The position numbers were made by a program, and so were the translations under genes. Positions 59,901 through 64,000 of a stretch of 64,000 nucleotides of DNA are shown here, in pieces. The notes beneath the pieces are model-generated. The model searched no databases. It was not told the origin of the DNA and worked only from the letters and a program-made list of their open reading frames with translations. Source of the stretch: Campylorhamphus procurvoides (Eukaryota; Chordata; Aves; Passeriformes; Dendrocolaptidae); contig WBMV01009269.1 in NCBI GenBank assembly GCA_013396655.1, positions 2,516 through 66,515 on the forward strand, read 5' to 3'. Within the stretch, counting starts at the first letter, position 1. Each line of letters opens with the position of its first letter.

Positions 59901-62900
59901 CATCCAGCTGACTGTGACATGGTCCTTCCCTCTCAGGATGGAAGCTGTGGGACAAACACACAGCACAGGGATGGATAAATGATCCCATTTCCCTTGGCCA
60001 CAGGGATGGCTCAGGTTGATCTCAGGCTTTTGGGCTGTGGTTCTCCTTGACAGGGATGTGCAGGCTGCTGCTGGTGGTCGGCCAGAAGCCAGAGCATTAT
60101 TCACTGTGAGCTCTCCTTCCTCATCTGTTCTAAAGTCATTTAAACACATCCCAAAACAAGGGTTAGGCTCATGGTGCCATTTCTTAGTAAATTTAGTCTG
60201 GCACAAAACCTGCCCATAAGTCCCCAGTGAATCATTGGTGTCCCTGGTGTACTCAGAGCCTCACTGTCAGAGTACAGGAGGCTGAGTGGGAGCCGTTTGT
60301 TCTTACCTGTCATGCTTGGAAACAACAAGTGAAGTCCTGGTCTGTCCATCAGATCCATTCATCAGAACGTTTTTGAGAATAAAAGGAAAATAACTCTGGA
60401 GTAGCAGGTCTCCTGTTGAAACATGCTGGCACACACTGCCATGTGGTAAGACAAAAGGCTTTAGAATAGCTAATTAACGTAATTCATAAGTGAATAACAT
60501 TTTGATGTTGAAAAATATCATCCCCTCATAAATCTAATTAAAAAGTCTCATACTACAATGCTGCTGCTTTCTTTCATGCTGTTGCTGAAGGATTGTGTGG
60601 TAAATCTCTGTAACGTTGCACTACCTTCTATAGCTTAAAGGAAAAGTCAGACTCAAAGCAGAATTTTAAAGCAGGAAAGGGATAAAGCTGATAATTTACC
60701 AGATAGCATCAAGTATCTTCCCAGTAGATGAATGGTGAGTTCAGTTTCCAAATATAAATGCCTGGTTTTAAATCCCTGTGTGTGATGGCTGCTTGGGGCT
60801 TCCTTGTTAGGTGAAACTCCTGGGTTTTGGGTGACAGGTGATTGGTGAGGTGTTTGACACACATCTTCAGGGACAGACTGCTGTGTTTGAGCATCACCCA
60901 ACCTCCTCTCACCTTCCTGGGGAGCAGCTGGATCAGGTTCTTCTGCAGGACAGGGTTCCTGAGGGAGAAGGAGGGGACTGAGAGGGTGCTGCTCTCTTTC
61001 CTGGCTTTGCCACAGCTGAAATCCTCTGTGTTGTGGCTTTACATATGCCAGTGTCCTGTCTTGTTTCCACAGGCACAGTCCTTTCAGGCAGCACAAAACC
61101 AAAGACAAGCATGAGATCGACAGGATGACGCTCACCGTGGTAAGGGCTGGCCACAGTTCCCTTCCCTGGGAATGAACTCCCATTGCCCATCAAAACTGCA
61201 CACCCCTACCCAGCTCTGTCTGCAAACAGCCAGTTGGTTACAAACACTGCCCGAGAGAACAAAACTCGGGCTACTTCCATCCTGAAATATTTCTTTCTTC
61301 CTTTCTTCCTAGAACGTGGAGCTCCCAGACTCCTTTTCTCCCGAGCTGAAGTCCCTTCTGGAAGGGCTCCTGCAGCGGGATGTGAGCAAGAGGCTCGGGT
61401 GCCAAGGCAGAAGGTAGGTGTTGGCTTCTCCTTGGACCACTGCCTTGAAAAATTTCCACTTCTCTGTCAATGAGTGAATTCATTTCAAGTTCAAAATCTG
61501 CTTCCTGTTGTGAGGGTTTTAATTTTGGAAGGAGAACATTAAAAAGTGCTGCTGCATAGAATTACATTTCAGTTTCCTTTGGTTTGGCCACGTTTTTTTG
61601 ACGAGTTCTGTCCTTGAAGCCTTCCCCTGAGTTCCCTGCAGTCATACTTACATTGGGTGGTGTTCCTGCTTCTCATCCCTGTGTTGTTTTTCTGGTTTTG
61701 CCTGATCTGTTTTGGCATGAAATCAGATGACTCAGACAAACTGATAGTGAAAATTTATTGCCTATATTTTATCTGTAATGATAGGAGCATGTTACACAGA
61801 ATAAAAAACCCCAATCCCACCAAACAAAGAAGCTGGGAACATTGCTGGTACTACCTGTGTCGTTTCATGGTTCTAAGGAAAAGGCTTTTTTATTTTGTTT
61901 CTCAACAACAAAACCCTCCTTGTTCCTGCTAAGCTCACCTTGCTTGTAGCTGTTCATGAGATTGTTGTTATCTATTGTTTCAAAAGCCAGTGTGAGGCTG
62001 GGAGAGGAAGCAAGGAGCCAAGTAAACAAGTGTTGAGAAACCCTTGGGGATGTGTGATAACAGGTAACTGGTGGTCACACCTGAGCTGGAGCTGGCTCCA
62101 ACTCCACTGGGAGATTAAGAAGGATTTTGTCTGGAGCCCTCTGTGATAATGACCTGGGATTGCTTTTCCCTGGGGCCTAATAAGAGCAGTGGCTTATTCT
62201 CCCATCAAATTTGTGTCATGTGAAATGGTGTGGAGTGATCTGATTGCTTACAGACAGTGTTTGGGATGTGACAGAGATGAGAGTATGGGATCTGACAGAG
62301 ATCAGTGTTGGGGGCTGCCAGCAGAGGAATATCCTGTGCTGTTTGAAATGATGGGCTGCCACCAGGAGTGCTTCCCTGCCAGCCCCACAGTGCCATTCCC
62401 AGTGTTTCCACATCAAAATCTTTCCTCCTCTTGTTTACTTAGGAATGCTTATTTTTTCTTTGCAAAAAAAGAACCTTCTCCCGATGTTTTCAAGTGATAG
62501 AAATGTGACCTTTCAAGGCTTTGTATTTCTTGAATACATTTGAAAAGCCTTTTCATTTGTTGACTTCAGTCCCTTTTATTTTGCAGCGCACAAGAAGTAA
62601 AAGAACATCCTTTCTTCAAGGGCATTGATTGGCAGCAAGTCTATTTACAGAAGGTAAAGGATGAAGGCAGCAATTTTAGCTCACTTGGTTAACAGTAAAA
62701 GGAAAATAAGCCCAAACAGGTAATGGACAGAAAACTTCAAGGTCCCAGTCCCCAGCACATGTTCTCGCTGGCACAAATATGTGTGAAAGCTGCTGAATAT
62801 TCATTACTACAGATCCCAGTAGTGAGTTATTATTTTTTCAGGGTCAAAGGACTGCATGTTTTCTTCAGCCTATCTATCCCTAAACTGGAGAGTTTCCCCA

Positions 62901-63184
62901 GATTTTTGAAGGAGCTTTTATTAAAGGAGTGGCAACAACTTTGCGCTGAAGTTTAATTTCAAGGGACACACTTTTCATGGTCTTGTATCATTGGTGCAAA
63001 AAAATAAAAAGGTTGTGTACCACTTGCAGCATGGAGTTAAATAACATCCATTATTTTGTCTTTTAATTGTGCTGCTTTTTATTTCTAGTACCCTCCACCA
63101 CTGATTCCTCCCCGGGGAGAAGTGAATGCAGCAGATGCTTTTGATATTGGCTCGTTTGATGAAGAGGACACTAAAGGCATTAAG
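11839..63184 (+). CDS. GRK3: GRK3 (beta-adrenergic receptor kinase 2), exons 1-17, 3' end beyond window
   Basis: This gene encodes a G-protein-coupled receptor kinase of the GRK2/GRK3 subfamily. Known family role: a cytosolic Ser/Thr kinase recruited to membranes by G-beta-gamma and lipids that phosphorylates active receptors and so leads to arrestin binding; its RGS-homology domain also binds G-alpha-q. Seen here: 17 exons join in frame to 497 codons. Domain order is N-terminal helix 1-30, RGS-homology about 30-185, kinase about 191-453, then the AGC tail. Kinase landmarks are the glycine loop GRGGFG 198-203, Lys220, Glu239, Asp317 in YRDLK, Asn322, Asp335 in DLG and APE 358-360. GRK3 rather than GRK2 is supported by [29 protein letters not shown] and [11 protein letters not shown] few positions (Lys30, Asp190) are GRK2-like. 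The start codon has A at -3 and G at +4. All introns are GT-AG. The exons encoding the rest of the C-tail and the PH domain are missing only because the window ends. Confidence 0.97.
12019..12076. other. Assembly gap (58 N)
   Basis: A run of 58 unknown bases lies 67 bases after exon 1. It is followed directly by a G-rich tandem repeat, so the gap probably hides more of that repeat or GC-rich sequence that did not assemble. The true length is unknown. No coding exon is expected in it, because exon 1 joins exon 2 in phase. Confidence 0.99.
12077..12195 (+). repeat. G-rich tandem repeat at start of intron 1
   Basis: Short units such as GGGGCTGTGC, GGGGTCTATG and GGGGTATATG repeat about a dozen times, giving runs of four G separated by loops of about five to six bases on the coding strand. 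The left end is cut by the assembly gap, so the array is probably longer. Confidence 0.85.
12196..16689 (+). other. GRK3 intron 1, first part
   Basis: Intron 1 runs from 11952 to 27981. After the CpG-rich start it is ordinary sequence with no exon or RNA gene recognised. A short (TG)n(TA)n tract lies at 12568-12590, and an ATGCAAAT octamer-like word lies near 14380. Minus-strand frames rich in Lys/Glu/Arg at 15777-16104 have no recognised family. Confidence 0.6.
12568..12590. repeat. (TG)n(TA)n microsatellite
   Basis: A short run of TG followed by TA dinucleotides, about 23 bases, in intron 1. Confidence 0.8.
16690..17172 (+). mobile_element. CR1 LINE fragment, about 480 bp
   Basis: Plus-strand CR1, one of the two longest copies here. 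It shows cagcctggagaagaga, gtgcccagagaagctgtgg, gtccaaggccaggttgga, ttcctgcccat-gcaggggg and the end cattctgtgattcc. It is 5'-truncated with no intact ORF. Confidence 0.93.
18248..18325 (-). mobile_element. CR1 LINE short fragment
   Basis: The + strand shows ctgggcagccccttcc, cctgaccaccctttccagga and gaaattcttcccaatgtcc, an internal CR1 segment in reverse orientation. Confidence 0.75.
20470..20735 (+). mobile_element. CR1 LINE 3'-end fragment
   Basis: Plus-strand CR1 of a different 3' subfamily from the copy at 16690. Markers are gattggatattggga, aagggttgtccagccctggc, cagctgcccagggcagtgg, ggatttaaaagccatgtgga and ttggactcgatggtct. Confidence 0.88.
21796..21816 (+). other. G-quadruplex candidate
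   Basis: Four runs of at least three G lie in 21 bases, with loops of six, one and one bases, on the GRK3 coding strand within intron 1. Confidence 0.6.
22110..22175 (-). mobile_element. Possible CR1 3'-end remnant
   Basis: The words aatcacagaatgattta and ggttgaaaaagacacccaag resemble the reversed CR1 3' terminus. The match is short and diverged. Confidence 0.45.
23213..23525 (-). mobile_element. CR1 LINE 3'-end fragment
   Basis: Minus-strand CR1, well preserved. The + strand begins tttcacagaatcatgga and continues ggttgggagggacctt, ccatgggcaggaacacctt, ccttggacactcccaggga and cagcttctctgggcacctg. It is of the same family as the copies at 26013 and 40682. Confidence 0.93.
24295..24360. repeat. 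28-bp tandem duplication
   Basis: The 28-base unit at 24295-24322 is repeated at 24323-24350 with one difference, and a partial third copy begins at 24351. This is a recent local duplication in intron 1. Confidence 0.9.
24683..24900 (-). mobile_element. CR1 LINE 3'-end fragment
   Basis: Minus-strand CR1. The + strand shows gactggaaaagaccttcaag, gagtccaacctgtgact, ccccaccttgtcaccca, ccatgtccagtcattcct and ccaaacctccctgggcagc. It is closely similar to the copy at 59505, so both belong to one subfamily. Confidence 0.92.
26013..26275 (+). mobile_element. CR1 LINE 3'-end fragment
   Basis: Plus-strand CR1. Markers are aggacaaggggaaga, attaggaagaaattcct, ggcacagggtgcccagagaa, gtccaaggccaggttgga, ccctgcccatggcagggg and ttctgggattctctga. 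It forms an inverted pair with the copy at 23213, about 2.5 kb away. Confidence 0.94.
26276..27544 (+). other. GRK3 intron 1, last part
   Basis: AT-rich unique intronic sequence without a recognised exon, RNA gene or repeat. A CR1 copy (27545-27840) follows and separates it from the exon 2 acceptor. Confidence 0.55.
27545..27840 (-). mobile_element. CR1 LINE fragment next to exon 2
   Basis: Minus-strand CR1. The + strand shows gccagggatggacagccctt, ggaattttcccaatgtctg, ccctgagcctccttttctcc and aggctgagcccccccagctc, the reversed CR1 region just upstream of its 3' tail. Its end lies about 140 bases before exon 2 and it makes the flank strongly pyrimidine-rich. Confidence 0.85.
27982..28058 (+). 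CDS. GRK3: GRK3 coding exon 2 (residues 38-63 plus 1 nt)
   Basis: The translation runs [19 protein letters not shown] and then KIFHQRI, the first part of the RGS-homology domain. It enters in phase 2 (completing AG|T) and leaves after the first base of Gly64. The acceptor follows a long T-rich tract (27946-27980) and ends ctcag. The donor is GTAAGT. A second CAG lies 9 bases inside the exon, at 27988-27990, and would remove three residues in frame if used. Confidence 0.97.
28716..28871 (+). repeat. Two-level minisatellite (21-bp unit, 78-bp higher-order unit)
   Basis: Three copies of a 21-base unit (GTGCTGCAGGGAGACCCAGCA) plus a 15-base spacer starting GTGCCCTCCCCAGC form a 78-base block at 28716-28793. 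The whole block is repeated at 28794-28871 with only two or three changes. All unit lengths are multiples of three, so several frames stay open through it, but it lies deep in intron 2 with no splice context. Confidence 0.93.
28985..29150 (+). mobile_element. Possible diverged CR1 internal fragment
   Basis: Words such as ggttgtagccagtgaggcat, gggaagtaatcctct and agagtccaggaaagagcag resemble the CR1 region that lies upstream of its conserved 3' end. The resemblance is from memory and interrupted. Confidence 0.4.
31818..31955 (+). mobile_element. CR1 LINE 3'-end fragment
   Basis: Plus-strand CR1, 138 bases: ggaagtgtccaaggccaggc, ggggcttggagtgacctggg, ccctgcccatggcagggggt and tgttctgtgattca. 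It is strongly 5'-truncated. Confidence 0.92.
35005..35232 (+). mobile_element. CR1 LINE 3'-end fragment
   Basis: Plus-strand CR1 of another 3' subfamily: aggctcttcccccagaggg, tgatgggcactgaccaggc, tccccagggcagtgggcaca, gccaggggttggactggatg and ccttgtgggtcctttcca. Confidence 0.9.
38165..38325 (-). mobile_element. CR1 LINE internal fragment
   Basis: Minus-strand CR1. The + strand shows ctgatgtccaacctgaacct, gccatttcctctcatcctgt, cccttgttccctgggagcag and tgccctcctgtcagggagg. The 3' terminal part is missing. Confidence 0.87.
39215..39738 (+). mobile_element. CR1 LINE fragment, about 520 bp
   Basis: Plus-strand CR1, the longest copy here. Markers in order are ggtgaggccacatctgcagt, ggttcagttctgggctcca, agagaccacaaagatg, gtctggagaagagaaggctg, aggcagaacttcttccca, ctggaacagctgcccaggga and ccttccaactccaacagttc. 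It has several frame disruptions. Confidence 0.94.
39739..40681 (+). other. GRK3 intron 2, between two CR1 copies
   Basis: Unique AT-rich sequence with short A and T runs (40200-40230). No exon, RNA gene or repeat is recognised. Confidence 0.5.
40682..41068 (-). mobile_element. CR1 LINE fragment, about 390 bp
   Basis: Minus-strand CR1. The + strand shows tggaatggtttgggtggga, cttccactagcccagattgc, ccttggacacttccaggga, cagcttctctgggcacctg, ggcttcctcataggccc and ctctcagcctat. It is of the same family as the copies at 23213, 26013 and 50360. Confidence 0.93.
41069..42342 (+). other. GRK3 intron 2, last part
   Basis: Unique sequence leading to the exon 3 acceptor. It contains T/G-rich low-complexity DNA at 41318-41360. 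No exon or RNA gene is recognised. Confidence 0.55.
42343..42416 (+). CDS. GRK3: GRK3 coding exon 3 (residues 64-88)
   Basis: The translation is [19 protein letters not shown] followed by LKFYEE, part of the RGS-homology domain. It completes the split Gly64 codon and ends in phase 0. The EIDEAVPQ segment resembles GRK3; remembered GRK2 has HLEEARPL there. Tyr86 is present, matching a GRK2 position described as a Src target. The acceptor is tttttttccag and the donor is GTAAGT. Confidence 0.97.
43995..44085 (+). mobile_element. CR1 LINE 3' terminal fragment
   Basis: Plus-strand CR1 end: gttggacttgatggtcttgg, aggtcttttccaacctaaa and tgcttctgggattctgtgg. Confidence 0.82.
44505..44690 (-). mobile_element. 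CR1 LINE 3'-end fragment
   Basis: Minus-strand CR1. The + strand shows tcatagaaccagggaattg, ggttggaaaagccctctcag, accatgtccccaagtgccac, ccacacccttttaaatccct and gccagggctggacaattcc. It belongs to the same subfamily as the copy at 20470. Confidence 0.88.
44840..44941 (+). CDS. GRK3: GRK3 coding exon 4 (residues 89-122)
   Basis: Thirty-four codons, phase 0 to phase 0, encode [19 protein letters not shown] and then [15 protein letters not shown]. This covers the helical face of the RGS-homology domain that contacts G-alpha-q in the GRK2 family. Arg106, Tyr109, Asp110, Met114 and Leu118 all fall at the expected positions; residue 109 is Phe in GRK2 and Tyr in GRK3. The exon is more GC-rich than its neighbours. 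The acceptor is cttcgtgcag and the donor is GTGGGT. Confidence 0.97.
44942..45803 (+). other. GRK3 intron 4
   Basis: An 862-base intron, donor GTGGGT. No repeat or RNA gene is recognised. Confidence 0.85.
45804..45878 (+). CDS. GRK3: GRK3 coding exon 5 (residues 123-147)
   Basis: Twenty-five codons, phase 0 to phase 0, encode [19 protein letters not shown] and then PASLFQ, within the RGS-homology domain. The SKQAV-HVQ-HL-KKQV pattern matches GRK3; remembered GRK2 reads SKSATEHVQ. The acceptor is tctcttccaaaag and the donor is GTGAGC. Confidence 0.97.
45879..46834 (+). other. GRK3 intron 5
   Basis: A 956-base intron, donor GTGAGC. No recognised repeat or RNA gene. Confidence 0.85.
46835..46896 (+). 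CDS. GRK3: GRK3 coding exon 6 (residues 148-167 plus 2 nt)
   Basis: The translation is [20 protein letters not shown] followed by AG of the split Ser168 codon. This belongs to the C-terminal part of the RGS-homology domain. Residue 160 is Lys (codon AAA at 46871-46873) where the GRK2 and GRK3 sequences I remember have Asp, a charge reversal. The acceptor is acccttttcag and the donor is GTATGA. Confidence 0.96.
46897..47971 (+). other. GRK3 intron 6
   Basis: A 1075-base AT-rich intron, donor GTATGA, with T-rich low complexity at 47491-47509. No RNA gene is recognised. Confidence 0.85.
47972..48023 (+). CDS. GRK3: GRK3 coding exon 7 (residues 168-185)
   Basis: This short 52-base exon completes Ser168 and encodes [17 protein letters not shown], the end of the RGS-homology domain just before the kinase domain. 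It ends in phase 0. The acceptor is ctttttacag and the donor is GTAAGT. The sequence is essentially invariant in the GRK2/3 family as I remember it. Confidence 0.96.
48024..48631 (+). other. GRK3 intron 7
   Basis: A 608-base intron, donor GTAAGT. It ends with a strong pyrimidine tract before exon 8. A minus-strand open frame across it and exon 8 is a shadow. Confidence 0.85.
48632..48723 (+). CDS. GRK3: GRK3 coding exon 8 (residues 186-215 plus 2 nt); kinase glycine loop
   Basis: The translation opens [18 protein letters not shown] and continues [12 protein letters not shown], the start of the kinase N-lobe. The ATP-binding glycine loop is GRGGFG at 198-203. The exon ends with AT of Met216; the donor is GTGAGT, so the apparent ATG at the boundary spans the splice. 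Residue 190 is Asp, as in GRK2, where remembered human GRK3 has Glu. The acceptor is ccacttgcag. Confidence 0.97.
49481..49495. repeat. (TTTA)n microsatellite
   Basis: Short TTTA repeat in intron 8. Confidence 0.7.
50360..50552 (+). mobile_element. CR1 LINE 3'-end fragment
   Basis: Plus-strand CR1: ggcacagggtgcccagggaa, gggcttggagcaacctgggc, ggaaggtgtccctgcccatg and ccagtctgggattccatga. A small deletion is seen where other copies read cctggatccctg. Confidence 0.92.
51502..51601 (+). CDS. GRK3: GRK3 coding exon 9 (residues 216-249); catalytic Lys220
   Basis: The exon completes Met216 and encodes [19 protein letters not shown], then [14 protein letters not shown]. Lys220 in YAMK is the ATP-anchoring lysine, and Glu239 in NER is its salt-bridge partner in the C-helix. 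It ends in phase 0. The acceptor is ttattttcag and the donor is GTAAGT. The [13 protein letters not shown] segment is identical in remembered GRK2 and GRK3, so this exon alone would not separate the two. Confidence 0.97.
52568..52625 (-). mobile_element. CR1 LINE 3' terminal fragment
   Basis: The + strand shows agagaatcataaaagctggg and aaagacctttaagatcagtg, the reversed CR1 3' terminus. A plus-oriented fragment follows within 50 bases. Confidence 0.7.
52668..52745 (+). mobile_element. CR1 LINE internal fragment
   Basis: Plus-oriented CR1 words: gagccccttccagtgcctaa, aggggctccaggagagctgg and agggacctgggacaag. It is opposed to the fragment just upstream. Confidence 0.7.
53848..53940 (-). mobile_element. 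CR1 LINE 3' terminal fragment
   Basis: The + strand shows aatcacagaatgtcctcagt, tggaagggacaggatcatcc, aagtccaactcctgtctctg and acaccccagaaatcccacca. It is of the same 3' subfamily as the copy at 35005 in opposite orientation. Confidence 0.85.
55608..55702 (+). mobile_element. CR1 LINE 3' terminal fragment
   Basis: Plus-strand CR1: ttccagtggaaggtgcccct, gcccgtggcagggcattgga and gagctttaaggtcccttcca. Confidence 0.87.
55773..55850 (+). mobile_element. CR1 LINE internal fragment
   Basis: Plus-strand words tcatggaaagggttgtccag, ccctggctcagctgcccagg and gcagtggtgaaatcctgggc match the CR1 segment also seen at 20560-20620. It lies 235 bases or less before exon 10. Confidence 0.75.
56009..56087 (+). 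CDS. GRK3: GRK3 coding exon 10 (residues 250-275 plus 1 nt)
   Basis: The translation is [18 protein letters not shown] followed by CFILDLMN, the N-lobe to hinge segment of the kinase. [13 protein letters not shown] is the GRK3 form; remembered GRK2 has [13 protein letters not shown]. The first base of Gly276 is the last base of the exon. The acceptor is cttcccttccag and the donor is GTAAGC. Confidence 0.97.
56088..56534 (+). other. GRK3 intron 10
   Basis: A 447-base intron between the hinge exon and exon 11. An open frame runs through part of it into exon 11 but carries no family sequence before 56535. Confidence 0.85.
56535..56665 (+). CDS. GRK3: GRK3 coding exon 11 (residues 276-319); catalytic loop start
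   Basis: This is the longest exon in the window. It completes Gly276 and encodes [19 protein letters not shown], then [17 protein letters not shown] and VVYRDLK. Asp317 in YRDLK is the catalytic base. [12 protein letters not shown] is the GRK3 form; remembered GRK2 has SEADMRFYAAEI. It ends in phase 0. The acceptor is ctcgttttag and the donor is GTAATG. The upstream intron is only 447 bases. Confidence 0.97.
56666..57433 (+). other. GRK3 intron 11
   Basis: A 768-base intron, donor GTAATG. No repeat or RNA gene is recognised. Confidence 0.85.
57434..57528 (+). CDS. GRK3: GRK3 coding exon 12 (residues 320-350 plus 2 nt); DLG motif
   Basis: The translation is [20 protein letters not shown] followed by [11 protein letters not shown] and GT of Val351. 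Asn322 and Asp335 are the metal-coordinating residues. The family-specific DLG replaces the usual kinase DFG. The acceptor is ctgatttccag and the donor is GTAAGT, immediately preceded by another GT that stays in the exon because Val351 needs it. Confidence 0.97.
57529..58354 (+). other. GRK3 intron 12
   Basis: An 826-base intron, donor GTAAGT. No repeat or RNA gene is recognised. Confidence 0.85.
58355..58462 (+). CDS. GRK3: GRK3 coding exon 13 (residues 351-386 plus 2 nt); APE region
   Basis: The exon completes Val351 with its first A and encodes [18 protein letters not shown], then [20 protein letters not shown] is at 358-360. GRK2/3 kinases keep this loop without needing activation-loop phosphorylation (family knowledge). 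The sequence after the acceptor is gcag|AGGTACC. A second AG two bases later would shift the frame, so the first was chosen. The donor is GTGAGT. Confidence 0.97.
59505..59835 (-). mobile_element. CR1 LINE fragment, about 330 bp
   Basis: Minus-strand CR1. The + strand shows gagtcccagaatcactgagg, aagacctccagggccatcaa, gtccaacctgtgacccatcc, ccatgtccagtcattccttg, ctgatgtccaacctgaacct and ctcctgtcagggagttgga. It is close kin of the copy at 24683. Confidence 0.93.
59861..59875. repeat. T15 homopolymer
   Basis: Run of 15 T shortly after the CR1 copy in intron 13. Confidence 0.9.
61073..61139 (+). CDS. GRK3: GRK3 coding exon 14 (residues 387-409)
   Basis: The exon completes Gly387 and encodes [18 protein letters not shown], then TLTV, in the kinase C-lobe. 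It ends in phase 0. The acceptor is ttgtttccacag and the donor is GTAAGG. The next intron is only 173 bases, the shortest in the window. Confidence 0.96.
61140..61312 (+). other. GRK3 intron 14 (173 bp)
   Basis: The shortest intron in the window, donor GTAAGG. It ends with a TTCTTTCTTCC pyrimidine tract before the acceptor. Confidence 0.9.
61313..61413 (+). CDS. GRK3: GRK3 coding exon 15 (residues 410-442 plus 2 nt)
   Basis: The translation is [19 protein letters not shown] followed by [14 protein letters not shown] and AG of Ser443. The leading NVELPD fits GRK3; remembered GRK2 has [18 protein letters not shown] is the conserved kinase C-lobe helix. The acceptor follows a run of TTCTTTC repeats and ends ttcctag; the donor is GTAGGT. 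Confidence 0.96.
61414..62586 (+). other. GRK3 intron 15
   Basis: A 1173-base intron, donor GTAGGT. It contains a 24-bp tandem duplication at 62263-62310. No RNA gene is recognised. Confidence 0.85.
62263..62310. repeat. 24-bp tandem duplication
   Basis: The unit GGGATGTGACAGAGATGAGA plus four bases is repeated once with several substitutions. It is local to intron 15. Confidence 0.75.
62587..62653 (+). CDS. GRK3: GRK3 coding exon 16 (residues 443-465)
   Basis: The exon completes Ser443 (AG|C) and encodes [19 protein letters not shown], then LQK, the end of the kinase fold. It ends in phase 0. [11 protein letters not shown] is typical of the HPFF element of AGC kinases. The acceptor is ttttattttgcag and the donor is GTAAAG. 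Confidence 0.96.
62654..63088 (+). other. GRK3 intron 16
   Basis: A 435-base intron, donor GTAAAG. Nothing else is recognised. Confidence 0.88.
63089..63184 (+). CDS. GRK3: GRK3 coding exon 17 (residues 466-497); AGC C-tail start
   Basis: Thirty-two codons, phase 0, encode [19 protein letters not shown] and then [13 protein letters not shown]. This is the proline-rich linker and the acidic active-site tether of the AGC kinase C-tail. The acceptor is ttatttctag and the donor is GTACCC, weak after +3. No following exon is visible before base 64000, so the rest of the C-tail, the PH domain that binds G-beta-gamma and the stop codon lie outside the window. Confidence 0.96.
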
Positions 63185-64000
63185 GTACCCAACCTGCAGG
63201 GAGAGGTGCAGGGTGGGTGGCACTGGGACTGCTGTGCTTGGCTTCCCAGGTGTGCATGGCATTCCTTTGCTTTGGGGCTGCCAGATGTGCCAGGAATTCC
63301 TTTGGGTTGGGGAAATCAATCCATGCTGGTACCAAAGAGGTACCCTGGGCTGGTTCCCTGGTTTGTCACTGCTGTGGCACCTCCAGTTCAATCTCAGGAT
63401 CTAATAGTTCAGGCTGCCTATAGGATAGATTTACTCTTTGGGATGAGTCAGGGAGGGATATCAAGTCCAGCCTCCCCGCGGTGTCACAGCCCTTGAGAGG
63501 GGGCTGGATGATTCCTGCCTCTGAGTCAGCTGAGCTGGAGCTGCCTGGGAGGTGTGTCAGGAGCCCTCCCTGCCACTGAGCACCAGTTTGAGCACTTTGC
63601 TGTCCTTCGTGGCCCCTGGGGATTGTATTTATCCTGCAGAGTGTCCTGTGACCCCCAGGAGAACACGTGAGCTTTGGGGTTACCAGCTGGAGAGCCAGCA
63701 GTGGGTGTCTGGCCTTTCCCCTTACTTGGGTGCAGTAGGAAGTCCTTGGAACTGCAGAGAAGTCTCCTGGGTGTGTATTTCCCTGCTGTGGCACAGCCAT
63801 GGATCTCTGAAAAGGAGGAGAATATGAATTCCAGGAGTGCCTGGCCTGGCTGTGGAAGGAGAATGAAGCCAGGCTTTGCTATCCTGCTCCTGGAACTGCT
63901 GCATCATCACAGCATCCACATGGCTTCAAACCCCTCCAGGGCTGGGGACTCCTTCACTGCCCCTTTCCAGTGCTGGACAACTCCTCCTGTGAAGAATTTT
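63185..64000 (+). other. GRK3 intron 17, start only
   Basis: Begins with donor GTACCC and runs past the window end. It has no further GRK3 exon. A minus-strand CR1 fragment lies at its right edge. Confidence 0.85.
63925..64000 (-). mobile_element. CR1 LINE fragment cut by window end
   Basis: The + strand shows aaacccctccagggctgggg, actccttcactgcccctttc and ccagtgctggacaactcctc, the reversed CR1 segment. It continues beyond base 64000. Confidence 0.72.

Larger units (their letters stand above)
58463..61072 (+). other. GRK3 intron 13
   Basis: A 2.6 kb intron holding a CR1 copy at 59505-59835 (-) and a T15 run at 59861-59875 next to it. A 176-codon minus-strand frame overlapping exon 14 is a shadow without recognisable domain. 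Confidence 0.8.

Noticed and set aside
60653..61183. Minus-strand open frame of 176 codons across exon 14
   Set aside because: Antisense shadow of intron 13 and a real exon; no recognisable protein family.
11839..63184. Assignment of the gene to GRK2 (ADRBK1)
   Set aside because: Exons 3, 4, 5, 10, 11 and 15 carry residues typical of GRK3 rather than GRK2; the GRK2-like residues are few and scattered.

Overview
The window is vertebrate nuclear DNA, almost certainly from a bird. The evidence is one multi-exon vertebrate gene with GT-AG introns and about two dozen short, mostly 3'-end fragments of the CR1 non-LTR retrotransposon. I recognise no Alu, L1 or other mammalian repeat. The introns are short: exons 1-17 occupy about 51 kb. 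I cannot assign an order or species. A turtle or crocodilian source is less likely but not excluded. There are two assembly blemishes: a single n at 11745 and a 58-base N run at 12019-12076.

The only gene I can support is GRK3 (ADRBK2, beta-adrenergic receptor kinase 2) on the + strand. Seventeen coding exons were placed by translation and splice-phase continuity: 11839-11951, 27982-28058, 42343-42416, 44840-44941, 45804-45878, 46835-46896, 47972-48023, 48632-48723, 51502-51601, 56009-56087, 56535-56665, 57434-57528, 58355-58462, 61073-61139, 61313-61413, 62587-62653 and 63089-63184. They join without a frame break into 497 codons. These cover the N-terminal helix, the RGS-homology domain, the whole kinase domain and the start of the AGC C-tail. 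The rest of the C-tail, the PH domain and the stop codon (about 190 residues in known GRK3 proteins) lie beyond base 64000.

Layout. Bases 1-11330 are upstream DNA with no supportable gene; they hold a 20-bp tandem repeat at the left edge, a telomere-like G-tract cluster, a small minisatellite, a perfect hairpin and two CR1 fragments. Bases 11330-12420 are a CpG-rich promoter region. It contains a degenerate pyrimidine-rich repeat, exon 1, the assembly gap and a G-rich tandem repeat at the start of intron 1. Introns 1 (16.0 kb) and 2 (14.3 kb) carry most of the CR1 copies and a two-level minisatellite at 28716-28871. From 42 kb onward the exons are closely spaced.

I found no convincing new biological system. 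The most useful leads are the G-rich and C-rich repeats that bracket exon 1 and probably caused the gap, a telomere-like quadruplex candidate upstream, a lysine at residue 160 of the RGS-homology domain where remembered mammalian GRK2/GRK3 have aspartate, an in-frame alternative acceptor at exon 2, and inverted CR1 copies of one family flanking exons 3-8.
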